From Trichomonas tenax (Eukaryota; Parabasalia; Trichomonadida; Trichomonadidae), in contig JALKBU010000172.1 in NCBI GenBank assembly GCA_023091735.1, positions 1 to 64,000 of the forward strand: 64,000 nt of DNA, given 5' to 3'. The position numbers and the translations under genes were made by a program. This document shows, one piece after another, positions 10,160 to 19,633 of the stretch. The first letter of the stretch is position 1. Each line of letters begins with the position of its first letter. The notes beneath the pieces were generated by a model. It saw nothing but the letters and a program-made list of their open reading frames with translations, was not told the origin of the DNA and searched no databases.

Positions 10160-10640
10160 GTTGTAATGATTTGTAAAAATACATCAAAATTGAATACTTT
10201 TTGTCACTTTTTGAAATAAAGATTTTAATCACCCTGAAAATTGTATGAAAAGAGACGTTTAGCTTGAAAAATCTCGATTTGCATGTAATATTAACGTAAT
10301 ATCCTAAATTACTAAGCACAAATATCAAAATTTATAAAAGTTCAAATAGTCTCGTAATTCTTTGTACAATGTTGACAAAAACTTCCAGAACAATGCACAA
10401 ATCAACAAATATAGGATATATCTAATGTGAACATTCTTCTTTCATTGACCAATTTTAGAAATTTAACCAATTTACTAATTTATGACTTATTCGCCTATTT
10501 ATTTACTAAAATTCTATATGAATTGAAGTAATATATTAAATGGCAGTGTACAATCTAAAAAGTTTTGTAGATTTTGATTTTGATATTTAAATTTTCATGA
10601 TATAACTAAACATCTTGAATAATGGATTAAGCGACACATG
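10160..10640. other. AT-rich spacer
   Basis: No gene is recognised between the talin-like start and the decayed ABC transporter. Confidence 0.5.
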
Positions 10641-13019
10641 CTACGTGAAATATATTATAGAAAATCCTTTAATTAGTAATATCATTAAATTACAAAAACT
10701 ACAACTGTAAAATAAAATATCCTCTTTCAAATATATAGTGTATAATGTGTCCTCGATGTCCATCATATTGATGTTGAAGCTTTCCATTTCAAATTCGCCG
10801 AGTTTCGTATCAAGTTGATTTAGAAGTTCTGTAACGTCATCAGAGAAGAACTGCTTTCATGCATATCATCAATCTGGGCATGAGGGAAGAACTGCTTGAT
10901 CCAATCATATAGCTTATTGATCTTTGAGTCGTCAATTAATTCTCCAGTGAAAGTTGCTGTCAGAATATATCCGCAGTTATATATTTCACGAAGTCTCTGT
11001 GTGGATCTGTCGTACATGATGTGACAATTCTTCAAAACGAATATTCTTGAAGAAATTGATTCAGCTTCTTCAATCATATGAAATGAGAACAATATTGTAG
11101 CTTGAGAATTTGAAATCACCTTCCAGACAGTTTGGCGTGAAGTTACATCAATTCCAGCAGTTGGTTCATCTAACAAAACAATGCTGGGATGTCCAATGAA
11201 AGCGCAGCCGAGACAAAGTTTTCTCATTATACCCCCTGAAAGCTTAGTTGCTTTGGAATTCAAGTGTAAACGGAGTTCAAAGCTATCAACGATTAAGTCG
11301 ATTTCTTCATCGATGCGATCTGATGGAATTCTGCGAATCATTCCAAACAGCCATAAGTAATCATAAATGCTAATATCTTCAATGATTATGTTATCCTGCA
11401 AACACACACCAATGCTGTTTTGTATTCCTTTGAATCCAGATGAATATTCTTTGCCATATATCTTGAGGCTACCTTTATCACACGGACTTGCTCCCGAGAG
11501 GATATTCAGCAATGAAGATTTGCCTGATGCATAAGGTCCTATTAGAACGACCATTTCACCCTGTTCTATTGTGAAAGAAACGTCTTTAAGTGACTCAATC
11601 TTGTTCTTAAGGCAACTCAATCCATAAGACTTCGATATATTCTCGACTTTGATGAATTCGCCCGTTGAAATAGAGAGTGCCTGTCTAGAAGAGAATAAAG
11701 ACTTCCAATATCTTGCCTTGAAAATGTTCTTAAATCCTATTGGAGCTGCTCCAAATGTACATGGAGCAAATAGATTTATATTCAAACAGATGAAAATTAA
11801 TATAAATAGGAGTAATGAAGCGATAAGCATTAATACTAAGAAGTCCGCTGATATATAGTGCGGCATAGAAGAGAAATTACTGAAATCGATTGGGTTATTC
11901 TTGTAATAATTCAGGCTGAAGTTATTAATCAATTGAGGGAAGGAATACTGTGGGAATATCGCAAGAAAACTCAAATGACCCTGAGTCAAATATTTCAACT
12001 TTAAATTATTGAATAATGGAATTAAAGACGGAAGGGAGTTCATCAGCAAGAAAATAAACAAAAGGACATTTCGCAATGTTCTTGATCCAGAGAATGGAAT
12101 TATCATATTCATGAAATAGGAGGAAATAAAGTAAACTAAAACGAGCAAAAATAAGAGAATTAAAATGAACACCTATAAGAGATAAAACACCTGTTGTACA
12201 GAATGTGTAGATCGAAATATATGTGAAATCTAATGTGAATAAAGCTAAGGGTATCGTGAATTCATTGACACCAGATACATTTATTAAGAAATGCATTTTT
12301 GAATCTTTGAGCTTGAAATATTGTAAGATTGAATAAAAGAAAGATGAGAGTGCAGTAACATTCAAGAGCAACGTATACAACAGAGTATCGTAGTTTAATT
12401 CCAGTTCACTAAATTTCTGGAAATTCACTTATTCGGATTTTGATGAATTAAAGAATTTGTAGTATTGGAATGTATTCAATTTATCATTTTCGATTCGAGA
12501 ACTGTATAAGCATGGATGAAAATAAGTTTCATTCGAATCAATGAAATCAGCAATTCCCGAATATTTATTTTGATCGAAATATTCTTTTGTTACAAATGTA
12601 ACATTGATTCCATGCATTTCAAGTATTCAAGCATATTCAGTGGCCACGAGAGAATTCGGATAAAACTGAAAATCGCTGATTTTTTTGGTTCTGGTAAATT
12701 GTGAACATAACCATAAATATTTTGAATACAGTATAATAATCAAAATGAAAATACAAACTAATGATACGACGTTTGTTAACCGAAATAGAAAACTTCTCAT
12801 CCTAGATTTGAAGAAAAGCTTCAGCAAAGCCTTGTATATAACTCTCTGATTGGTTTGAGCAGATGCAAAAGAAGATTTTCCAATAAAGTTTAGTGCGAAA
12901 TCATTTTTTTTAAAAATGAAATCTAAAAAGTGACTTAATCCATAAAAAGGTGCCAACATATAACCAATATTTTTTTTGACATATCCACATTGATTTCCAA
13001 TAATTTGTTTTAATCGCAT
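10641..13019 (-). pseudogene. ABCA-type half transporter, broken
   Basis: Reading from 13019 leftward, the N-terminal cytosolic segment and first membrane helix are followed by an in-frame TGA (12627-12629). A loop segment then ends at an in-frame TAA (12429-12431). A membrane block follows, then a frame change near 12172-12180, then further membrane helices and a nucleotide-binding domain. The NBD keeps GPYASGKSS (Walker A), a Q-loop glutamine in CLQDN, the signature LSGGIMRK, Walker B IVLLDEPTAGID and an H-loop histidine in FSFHMIEEAE. A second frame change near 10838 separates the C-terminal tail, which in the other frame resembles the closing ABCA segment (FNINMMDIEDTLYTIYL). ABCA proteins move lipids across membranes. 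Two stops and two shifts make this a pseudogene unless there are several sequence errors. Confidence 0.8.
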
Positions 13020-13414
13020 CAATAGATCCTACTTTCTTATTATATCACATTTTATCATTGAATAATGCTTAAAACAATGCAGAATACTTGTTTTCTTGAT
13101 TTTAATTTTGTTTTTCCCATGAAAAAGCGGTGAAATCTGTGACTGATGAATATCATTGCTTCTCAAACTCTACGTTTTTAAATCAAACACCATGGATATC
13201 ATTATTTCTTTCATTGCAATGTTGGATCTTAGTTAATCTAAGAGGCTCATTCTGCATTGAACTTTGGTATAAAAATCACTTTTTTTCATCATTCGAAACT
13301 TGCTTTTTCTTCACGCCATTGATTAAGTGATGTTAATATTTATATGATGGGAGATGGAAAAAATTGCAGTATGAAATTATATTGATGTAAAATAATGAAA
13401 AACATGTCTATTAT
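13020..13414. other. AT-rich spacer
   Basis: Nothing recognisable is seen. A 66-codon frame on the plus strand has no support. Confidence 0.45.
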
Positions 13415-16400
13415 TTATTTCATTTTGTCACATGCCAGAATTAATTCATCTGCAGCATCAATGACATCTTTAACATTCTTGAGCTGTTCTTCACTCAAGG
13501 AGTCTTTCCTAACATTGCTAAATATATCAATGATTTCACGAATCGATGCAGATGTCTCATCAATACTGGTTTTTCCGTTGACTAACTTCTTTGATGGTGA
13601 ACTATATATTCCAGTGACATCAATAACAAGACCAGTAACAACATGAGGTGCTGTAGTTCTTCCTCGCCAAGCAAAGAATGTTCCATCACCAAACTCCATA
13701 TCAATCTCAAAAGCATGACCTAAATCAATTGTATTTCTCATTCTCGTTGTGAAAATTGTTCTCGTTTCTTGCTTCTCGATTTCTTTATCAACAAAGCTCC
13801 AGTTGAGAGTTGAAAGCTTTGGCTCTCCAACCCATAATTTGTTCTGTGCACAGTCATAACTATCATAGAACTTCCATACTGCGAATTTTCCACACTTCAT
13901 TAAGAATGATCTGAAAGAACATTGTTCTTGAACGCGCTGGAATGTTTCTCGTGATTCTTCAAGATCAAAGAAGGCACAGATGAGGGAGCTTCCATACTTA
14001 GCTACAGAGAAACGGCCTTTGCGAAGAACAGAGCCCGGACGTAGGATCTGAACAACTGCAGAGTAACTTGATATTGCACCAGATCTAACATCCTGGATTC
14101 GCTGCTCTATCTCTGGTGATGGATCTCTGAAGAACTTCGGGAAGTATGAGAATGGCGTGTCTCTGTCGATACTCAATGCATCCCATATTGTTGGCATCTC
14201 GAAAACGCTGACAACTTGATCAGTATCGATGACAACACCCCAAATAGTAACAGTTGAAGGTGGATATGAAAGCGCACGAAGTGGAATTGGTGGAATCAAA
14301 GACGATAAGAAATCTCCTGCATCGAGAATGAATCCAACATCTCTATTACCATAGACAACAAACCAGTGCGCGAACCCATGTGAATCAATAAGTCTAATTG
14401 AGCAGTTGTTTGCAACAATATCAGTTCCGAATTTCTTTGAGCGCTCAGCTTCAATGTTGCATCCAAGGAGACTATGTGGAATCATGTATCGCTTTTCACC
14501 TCCATTCAAGTCTATAATCGATTTAACAGCATTGGAGATGAAATCATTTCCACCATGAGACTTCAAATCTTTCACAAAATCTAAAAGTTTCTTGCGATCA
14601 TCACGATGAACGAATTCTATGAATGATTTATCAAGAGGCAAATCATAACTCTTCAAGAATGATTCTCCATCGTATAATGAAACATTTTCACCAAAGTTCA
14701 AACAAGCGAAACCAAGTTGATTTCCGAATTCGTATGTTGTAAGAATACCTTTAGAAATATCATCAATGCGATGCTGTATAGGCCTTGTATCCTCAGCGAG
14801 AATGTTGATAGTTGAAGAATCAGAGGATTCAAACATATAAGCTGTCTTGTTCTCTCCACACCAGATATTCAGTTCACCAGGCTTTGACATGTTGACCATT
14901 TCTTTAGCATCTTCCTGCGTCAAGATATCAACGAACTCTGGCGAATTGATTTCGAGACGTCCTTCGAGCTTGTAGTATTTGTATATGGAGAAAATCTTCG
15001 AGCTCGCAAGCATATCGATCAAACTTGTGTATTTCTGTGAAGTTCTATGCAAAAGAGCCAGCTGGTAAACAAATGTTGTGCAGAGTGCAACAATAGGAAG
15101 ACAAACACGTGAGAAGTGTTCCATTAATTGTCCTGGGAAGCAGAATATGATTTTAAGCTGTGTATCTGTTGAATTTGTTATCGTCTTGAAGAGGAATTTG
15201 ACTCCCGGAATCTTATCAGTTTCAATTATCATTGTGTCATCATGATCCTTGATTACAGACTTCAAAAGCTCCATGCTGACTGGTTCAACGTTATCAAGTG
15301 TGTGATATAAGAACAAGTTCTCGTAGTCATCCAAGAAGAAAGCCTGATTTGCTCCAAGCATCGGCATATATTTATCGAGGATGACTCTGACGTTTTCTTC
15401 CGAGTAAGGACTTGTTGTTATGAAGTTGTAGCAGTCCAGGAAGATGGATGTGATGATAGAGAATAAGTGTGACAAAGGATTCATTGGTGTAATGACGCCA
15501 ACAGGAAGTTCATAATATCCTCTTTGTCCTGTTGATAGTTCAACTTGAACTCTGACTGGGCGGAATTCTCTGAATGATTTTAAGTGAACTTCTGAATTTG
15601 GAAGTATAGTGCTATCTTGTGAATCAAGAGAAACATCGATTGGTAGATTTTCATCGATTGGAAAATCGAATTTTTCTTTCAAAAGGAGATTCATTACTCT
15701 ATTATATTTAGGATCTAATCCAAACGATATGCAAGAGTCGAATGTATAGCTTGATATATTTCTTTCCATTCGAATAATCGTATTTGAATATGTTTTTGTC
15801 TGTATTGATTTTTGAAGATCTAAGCTAATTGCTTCTGCGTTATAAATGTTAGATTTATCAATTTTACCTGCGATTGGATTCATCTTTTGATCGCAAACAT
15901 AAATATTCTTTGGTAATTGATTTAATCTAAAAACTTTGTATGCAATGAATCCAACTATGAGACAGAAAACAATTACTCTGACTGATCCAATTCTATATTT
16001 AATCGGAGATGCCATTAAACAATATTTATACGTATCAATGCAACTAATTGCTGAATAAACATCACCACTAATTGTAATATTCGGAATAAACGCAAATTTT
16101 GTTCCTTCAAAAGGAATTAATGCGTAATCTGAGAAATTGCAAATTGTATCTGTTAAAAAATAAGTTGTTTTTGTATTTCCAATGCTATACTTCAGTCCTT
16201 TTTCGTCAATATATACCGAAATCTGAGCAGCACCGTAAGTATTCGGATCAATTGTGATAATATCGTCTAATTTTTGTGAATTTTTATAAATGTGAATGTT
16301 TTCTATGTTTCTATCGACGGAACAGCAGTAAGTTAAACCTTTTTCTTCAGGGAGAATTCCGGTTTCATAAACTCGTGGACGCCGAAAAAACAAAAAACAT

Positions 16401-16486
16401 AAAAACATTAAAAAATTGATTTTTTGAAGATGATATAAATAGAACCAACAGGTGCTGCATTCGCTGTTCTTCCTGCTTTTTTTCAT
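13415..16486 (-). CDS. Membrane-anchored sensor-like protein with GAF/PAS-like region, no output domain
   Basis: The product has 1023 residues. A hydrophobic segment at 15-34 and another at 169-186 bracket an ectodomain of about 135 residues; the remainder should be cytosolic. Residues about 365-500 have the alternating strand and helix pattern of a GAF-like module. Around 600-690 there is a PAS-like stretch (YEFGNQLGFACLNFGENVSL, then SFIEFVHRDDRKKLLDFV). The remaining C-terminal half has further strand-rich modules and a helical tail. No kinase, cyclase or phosphatase motif is seen. The plan recalls sensor histidine kinases or cyclases that have lost their catalytic part. The start is the first ATG. 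The stop is in TAAA. The domain assignment is tentative. Confidence 0.5.
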   Translation of the reverse strand: MKKSRKNSECSTCWFYLYHLQKINFLMFLCFLFFRRPRVYETGILPEEKGLTYCCSVDRNIENIHIYKNSQKLDDIITIDPNTYGAAQISVYIDEKGLKYSIGNTKTTYFLTDTICNFSDYALIPFEGTKFAFIPNITISGDVYSAISCIDTYKYCLMASPIKYRIGSVRVIVFCLIVGFIAYKVFRLNQLPKNIYVCDQKMNPIAGKIDKSNIYNAEAISLDLQKSIQTKTYSNTIIRMERNISSYTFDSCISFGLDPKYNRVMNLLLKEKFDFPIDENLPIDVSLDSQDSTILPNSEVHLKSFREFRPVRVQVELSTGQRGYYELPVGVITPMNPLSHLFSIITSIFLDCYNFITTSPYSEENVRVILDKYMPMLGANQAFFLDDYENLFLYHTLDNVEPVSMELLKSVIKDHDDTMIIETDKIPGVKFLFKTITNSTDTQLKIIFCFPGQLMEHFSRVCLPIVALCTTFVYQLALLHRTSQKYTSLIDMLASSKIFSIYKYYKLEGRLEINSPEFVDILTQEDAKEMVNMSKPGELNIWCGENKTAYMFESSDSSTINILAEDTRPIQHRIDDISKGILTTYEFGNQLGFACLNFGENVSLYDGESFLKSYDLPLDKSFIEFVHRDDRKKLLDFVKDLKSHGGNDFISNAVKSIIDLNGGEKRYMIPHSLLGCNIEAERSKKFGTDIVANNCSIRLIDSHGFAHWFVVYGNRDVGFILDAGDFLSSLIPPIPLRALSYPPSTVTIWGVVIDTDQVVSVFEMPTIWDALSIDRDTPFSYFPKFFRDPSPEIEQRIQDVRSGAISSYSAVVQILRPGSVLRKGRFSVAKYGSSLICAFFDLEESRETFQRVQEQCSFRSFLMKCGKFAVWKFYDSYDCAQNKLWVGEPKLSTLNWSFVDKEIEKQETRTIFTTRMRNTIDLGHAFEIDMEFGDGTFFAWRGRTTAPHVVTGLVIDVTGIYSSPSKKLVNGKTSIDETSASIREIIDIFSNVRKDSLSEEQLKNVKDVIDAADELILACDKMK

Positions 16487-16927
16487 TTATTTTAATTGAT
16501 TGATTTTACTATATGGATATAAATCGAATTCATTATCATGATAATCATTAATTCAATGAGTAATAATTGAAATTTTGTTTACAGGCCTGAACTCCATATA
16601 TTGAAGATATATATTTTGCTGATCTGCATTTCAAAGTCTATATCTCAGCATATATACTAACTTATTTAAAATATACATTTCTTTAATATGATTTGTGCCA
16701 GTTAATGAAATAATTTTAATCTCAAATATATTGATTAAAAAAATGTGTTTGAGGCCTTGCATGTTCAAAATATTGATTTCAGAAATGTGATGGATATAAA
16801 TATTGATGATGAGTTAATAGTTCTTTGTTTTTTAATTATCAAAATAGGTTTAGACTTTATAGTTAATAAAGGCAAACTTCAATATAATAGATATCAGGCG
16901 TATGATTTACTTAAAAAAAGATCAATT
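16487..16927. other. AT-rich spacer
   Basis: No supported gene. An open frame on the plus strand from 16745 runs on into the complement of rubrerythrin and is a shadow. Confidence 0.5.
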
Positions 16928-17512
16928 TTATTCAAGAACTTCCTTAATTTCCATGAAGCCCTGCTTATGTCCACAAACTGGGCACTCCTGTGGTGCTTCT
17001 GTAGCTTCTGTTGTGTAGCCGCAGTTCCTGCACTTCCACTGAACAACACGATTCTTCTTCCAAACTGTGTTTGTCTCAACCTGCTGAGCAAGGAGAGCAA
17101 AGCGAGCTTCGTGCTCCTTCTCAACTTGAGCAATTAAGCGGAATTTCTGTGCAATCTCTATGAATCCTTCCTCTTCTGCGATATCAGCCATGTGTGGATA
17201 TGTCTTGTTCCACTCTTCGCTTTCGGAGCCAGCAGCGAACTTGAGATTCTCGAGTGTTGTTCCAATTGTGTAAGATGGAATGGTCATTTGGACGTGAATT
17301 TCAGAATTTGCTCCCTGAAGGAACTTAAGGAAGATTTTACCGTGTTCTCTCTCGTTCTCAGCTGTTTCAAGGAAGATGGCGGCGATTTGTTCGTAACCCT
17401 GCTTCCTGGCTTTGCTGGAGAAGAATGTATAGCGTGTTCTCGCCATGGACTCGCCGGCGAAGGCGGCCGCGAGATTCTTTTCTGTACGTGATCCTTTTAA
17501 TGGAATCGACAT
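16928..17512 (-). CDS. Rubrerythrin
   Basis: The 194-residue protein has the classic layout: an N-terminal four-helix ferritin-like diiron domain and a C-terminal rubredoxin-type iron centre. Likely diiron ligands by family pattern are E21, E54, H57, E97, E100, E131 and H134 (motifs AGESMARTRY, ENEREH, GSESEEW, VEKEHE). The rubredoxin knuckles are C161/C164 and C177/C180. Rubrerythrins reduce hydrogen peroxide with electrons from rubredoxin-type donors. No obvious hydrogenosomal presequence is seen at the N-terminus, so its compartment is open. Tandem TCATTT initiators lie just upstream, and the stop is in TAAA. The family is mainly bacterial and archaeal, so an old lateral transfer is plausible. 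Confidence 0.95.
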   Translation of the reverse strand: MSIPLKGSRTEKNLAAAFAGESMARTRYTFFSSKARKQGYEQIAAIFLETAENEREHGKIFLKFLQGANSEIHVQMTIPSYTIGTTLENLKFAAGSESEEWNKTYPHMADIAEEEGFIEIAQKFRLIAQVEKEHEARFALLAQQVETNTVWKKNRVVQWKCRNCGYTTEATEAPQECPVCGHKQGFMEIKEVLE

Positions 17513-17518
17513 GAAAAT

Positions 17519-17529
17519 AAATGAAATGA
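17519..17529 (-). promoter_or_regulatory. Initiator-like TCATTTCATTT before rubrerythrin
   Basis: On the minus strand, two overlapping TCATTT elements lie 7-17 bases before the ATG, matching the parabasalid initiator rule. Confidence 0.5.
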
Positions 17530-18247
17530 AAAAAATTTAAAAAAGTGCAATATTTTCTATAAGCCACTATATGACACCTAAACATATAGTAAAGGCATAT
17601 TTCACAGCGGTCAAATTTTATTCAAAGTTAACCAGACAATCATTGTATTTTTTTCAATGTTCCTGTCATCAATAACAAGGAATGGAGGCCGGCTATTTAT
17701 CCTATGAATATTATATTTTGAACTGAATATATTCATTAATAGAGATCATCTGTGGTATATTACAATAGACAGAACCATTCGTAGTTGTTCTAATGAGCAA
17801 TAGTTAATGTTCTCACTTAATATAATTTCAGTTTTTTAATTATTAGTGTTTAGTACTCCTTGTGAAGTAGATCAATAATACGCACATTGTAGCTATACTA
17901 TTTGACATGGTGATTTGGTTCAATTTTGTATTTTTGGGTTCAATATTGAAATACTTTCACTAACATCAAAATCAACTCAAAACATTGAAGAACTACAATG
18001 TACACAGCTAGGCATAAATGATATTCAGATTAATTTTGTTCAGATTCACTTTAATATTTATGAACATATTTACTCGCCAAACAATACAAAAAGGCAACTA
18101 AATTCTCTATTTTACAACATAGGTTATCTTAATAACATATCCTTATAGTTCATAATTTGATGGATTATATTGATGATATATTTCCTTTGAGGATATGTTG
18201 TTACAATCCTTAATTTGTAGTACACAAACATGGGTTTATTTATATAT
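17530..18247. other. AT-rich spacer
   Basis: No gene is recognised. A 77-codon frame near 17915 lacks an ATG start and any family resemblance. Confidence 0.45.
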
Positions 18248-19174
18248 CTAGATTTCTCTCTTTCTTGTTGGTGTAGATTCAAGAACACCAGGAGCTACTT
18301 TGTTATTAACAAGAGGCCGTCTCTCTTCAAGATTGAATCTCTTTTCTCTCTCTCCGTTGAAAATGTGAAGAATTAAATATGTAATTCCGCAAAACACAAT
18401 AATAATCATAATGACCGATGGAATGAGCCAGTAGTTAGTCTTCGGCTGAATACCAAGATGAATGGCTGGTTTAGGTGGCTCAATCAAACCAGGAACAATT
18501 TTATATGTTTGTGCTTGTGAAAATTTAACACCATCGAAGGAAATAGACAAAGAACCCTCTCCGCGCTGTTTATCTGGTGATAGACAAGCAATTGTAGAAT
18601 TTGAGTAAATCATTGCAGGAACTTTCTTAGAGTTGATTTTACAAAAGGCATGATATGGAATGAACGATGGCGCATCGTATTCAACGAAAACCGGGACTGG
18701 CGCTAATTGGATTAAATGAGGTTGAATAATTTGCTTGATTTTTGGTTCAGGCGTTTCGCAAGTTGTTCCATCACCTACAAGGCCATTGCTACATTGGCAA
18801 ACATCCTGTCTAACGCAAGTTGCTGCTGGATGGCATTTCTTTGAACATGTGTAACAGCCAACAGACATAATTTCTTCCTCTGTTCCGAAGTATCCTTCTT
18901 CGCAAACGCATTTATTGCCCCATTGTGCTCTTGTATGTGCACCATAACATCTAAATGGTTCAGTGGTTGAAGTTGGCGCTGGTGAAGGTATTGGTTCTAT
19001 CTTTTGTTGTGATTGCTGAGATAATGACTCAGAAATCAACATATTTTGATGGCCACTCAAAATCTGTTGAAAAGCTTGACTATCGACAGAGCTAGATCGA
19101 ATCTCTGATGGCTGAGTCATGTTATTTTCAGCAGCTTCAGCAGATAGTCCAATAATGATCAAATATAAGAACAT
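18248..19174 (-). CDS. Type I surface protein with EGF-like and TIG-like domains
   Basis: The product has 308 residues. Residues 1-15 are a signal peptide (MFLYLIIIGLSAEA). An S/Q/P-rich stalk follows. Residues 76-139 form a cysteine-rich region that ends in an EGF-like module (CSKKCHPAATCVRQDVCQCS, then GLVGDGTTC). Residues about 178-226 fit an IPT/TIG-like immunoglobulin fold (CKINSKKVPA, then IACLSP, then SLSISFDGVKFS). A transmembrane helix at 249-271 is followed by a basic cytosolic tail of about 37 residues. The protein is therefore predicted to be at the cell surface or in the secretory pathway with its cysteine-rich part outside. The ligand is unknown. The broader TTTACATGACA spacer element lies 240 bases upstream. 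Confidence 0.7.
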   Translation of the reverse strand: MFLYLIIIGLSAEAAENNMTQPSEIRSSSVDSQAFQQILSGHQNMLISESLSQQSQQKIEPIPSPAPTSTTEPFRCYGAHTRAQWGNKCVCEEGYFGTEEEIMSVGCYTCSKKCHPAATCVRQDVCQCSNGLVGDGTTCETPEPKIKQIIQPHLIQLAPVPVFVEYDAPSFIPYHAFCKINSKKVPAMIYSNSTIACLSPDKQRGEGSLSISFDGVKFSQAQTYKIVPGLIEPPKPAIHLGIQPKTNYWLIPSVIMIIIVFCGITYLILHIFNGEREKRFNLEERRPLVNNKVAPGVLESTPTRKREI

Positions 19175-19620
19175 TTTTCTTTTTTTTCACTTTTCGGACG
19201 ATTATTTTTCTAAAAGTGACACCATGCTTTTAAGGTTTTCATTTTTTTCATTTGCAAATATCATTATCAAACTTCATAGATTAAAATTTGCATATGTACT
19301 CTTCCTTTTGTACCCAAATCCTAAATATATACTGTCCAAACACGAAAAATGAAACCAAAAAGAGAATGAAAACGGTTTTTGACAAATAAAGTCTATATTT
19401 TATCATGTAATTATTTACATGACAAAATTTTATATATTAAAATCAACTTCTGGCACTTGAAAATAGGATAATATAGAGGATAGAAAACATATTTGCTTAA
19501 TAAACCTGATCGAATTCGATGTGATCTAAAAAATTATTTTCCAAATTTTTCAAAAAGTGAATGAAATGGGAAATGCATCTAATGAAGATTTTATTTATCA
19601 CGAAATTATGAATTTATGCC
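19175..19620. other. Divergent-promoter spacer
   Basis: This separates two divergently transcribed genes. It contains an exact TTTACATGACA at 19414-19424 and a TCATGTAA just before it. No gene is seen. Confidence 0.5.
19414..19424 (+). promoter_or_regulatory. TTTACATGACA spacer motif
   Basis: An exact copy of the motif seen upstream of Tctex-1, here in the middle of a divergent intergenic region. Confidence 0.4.
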
Positions 19621-19630
19621 TCATATTTTT
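19621..19630 (+). promoter_or_regulatory. Initiator-like TCATATTTTT before the karyopherin ATG
   Basis: TCATATTTTT lies 4-13 bases before the ATG at 19634. It supports that ATG over the in-frame ATG at 19616, which would be upstream of transcription start. Confidence 0.5.
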
Positions 19631-19633
19631 AAA

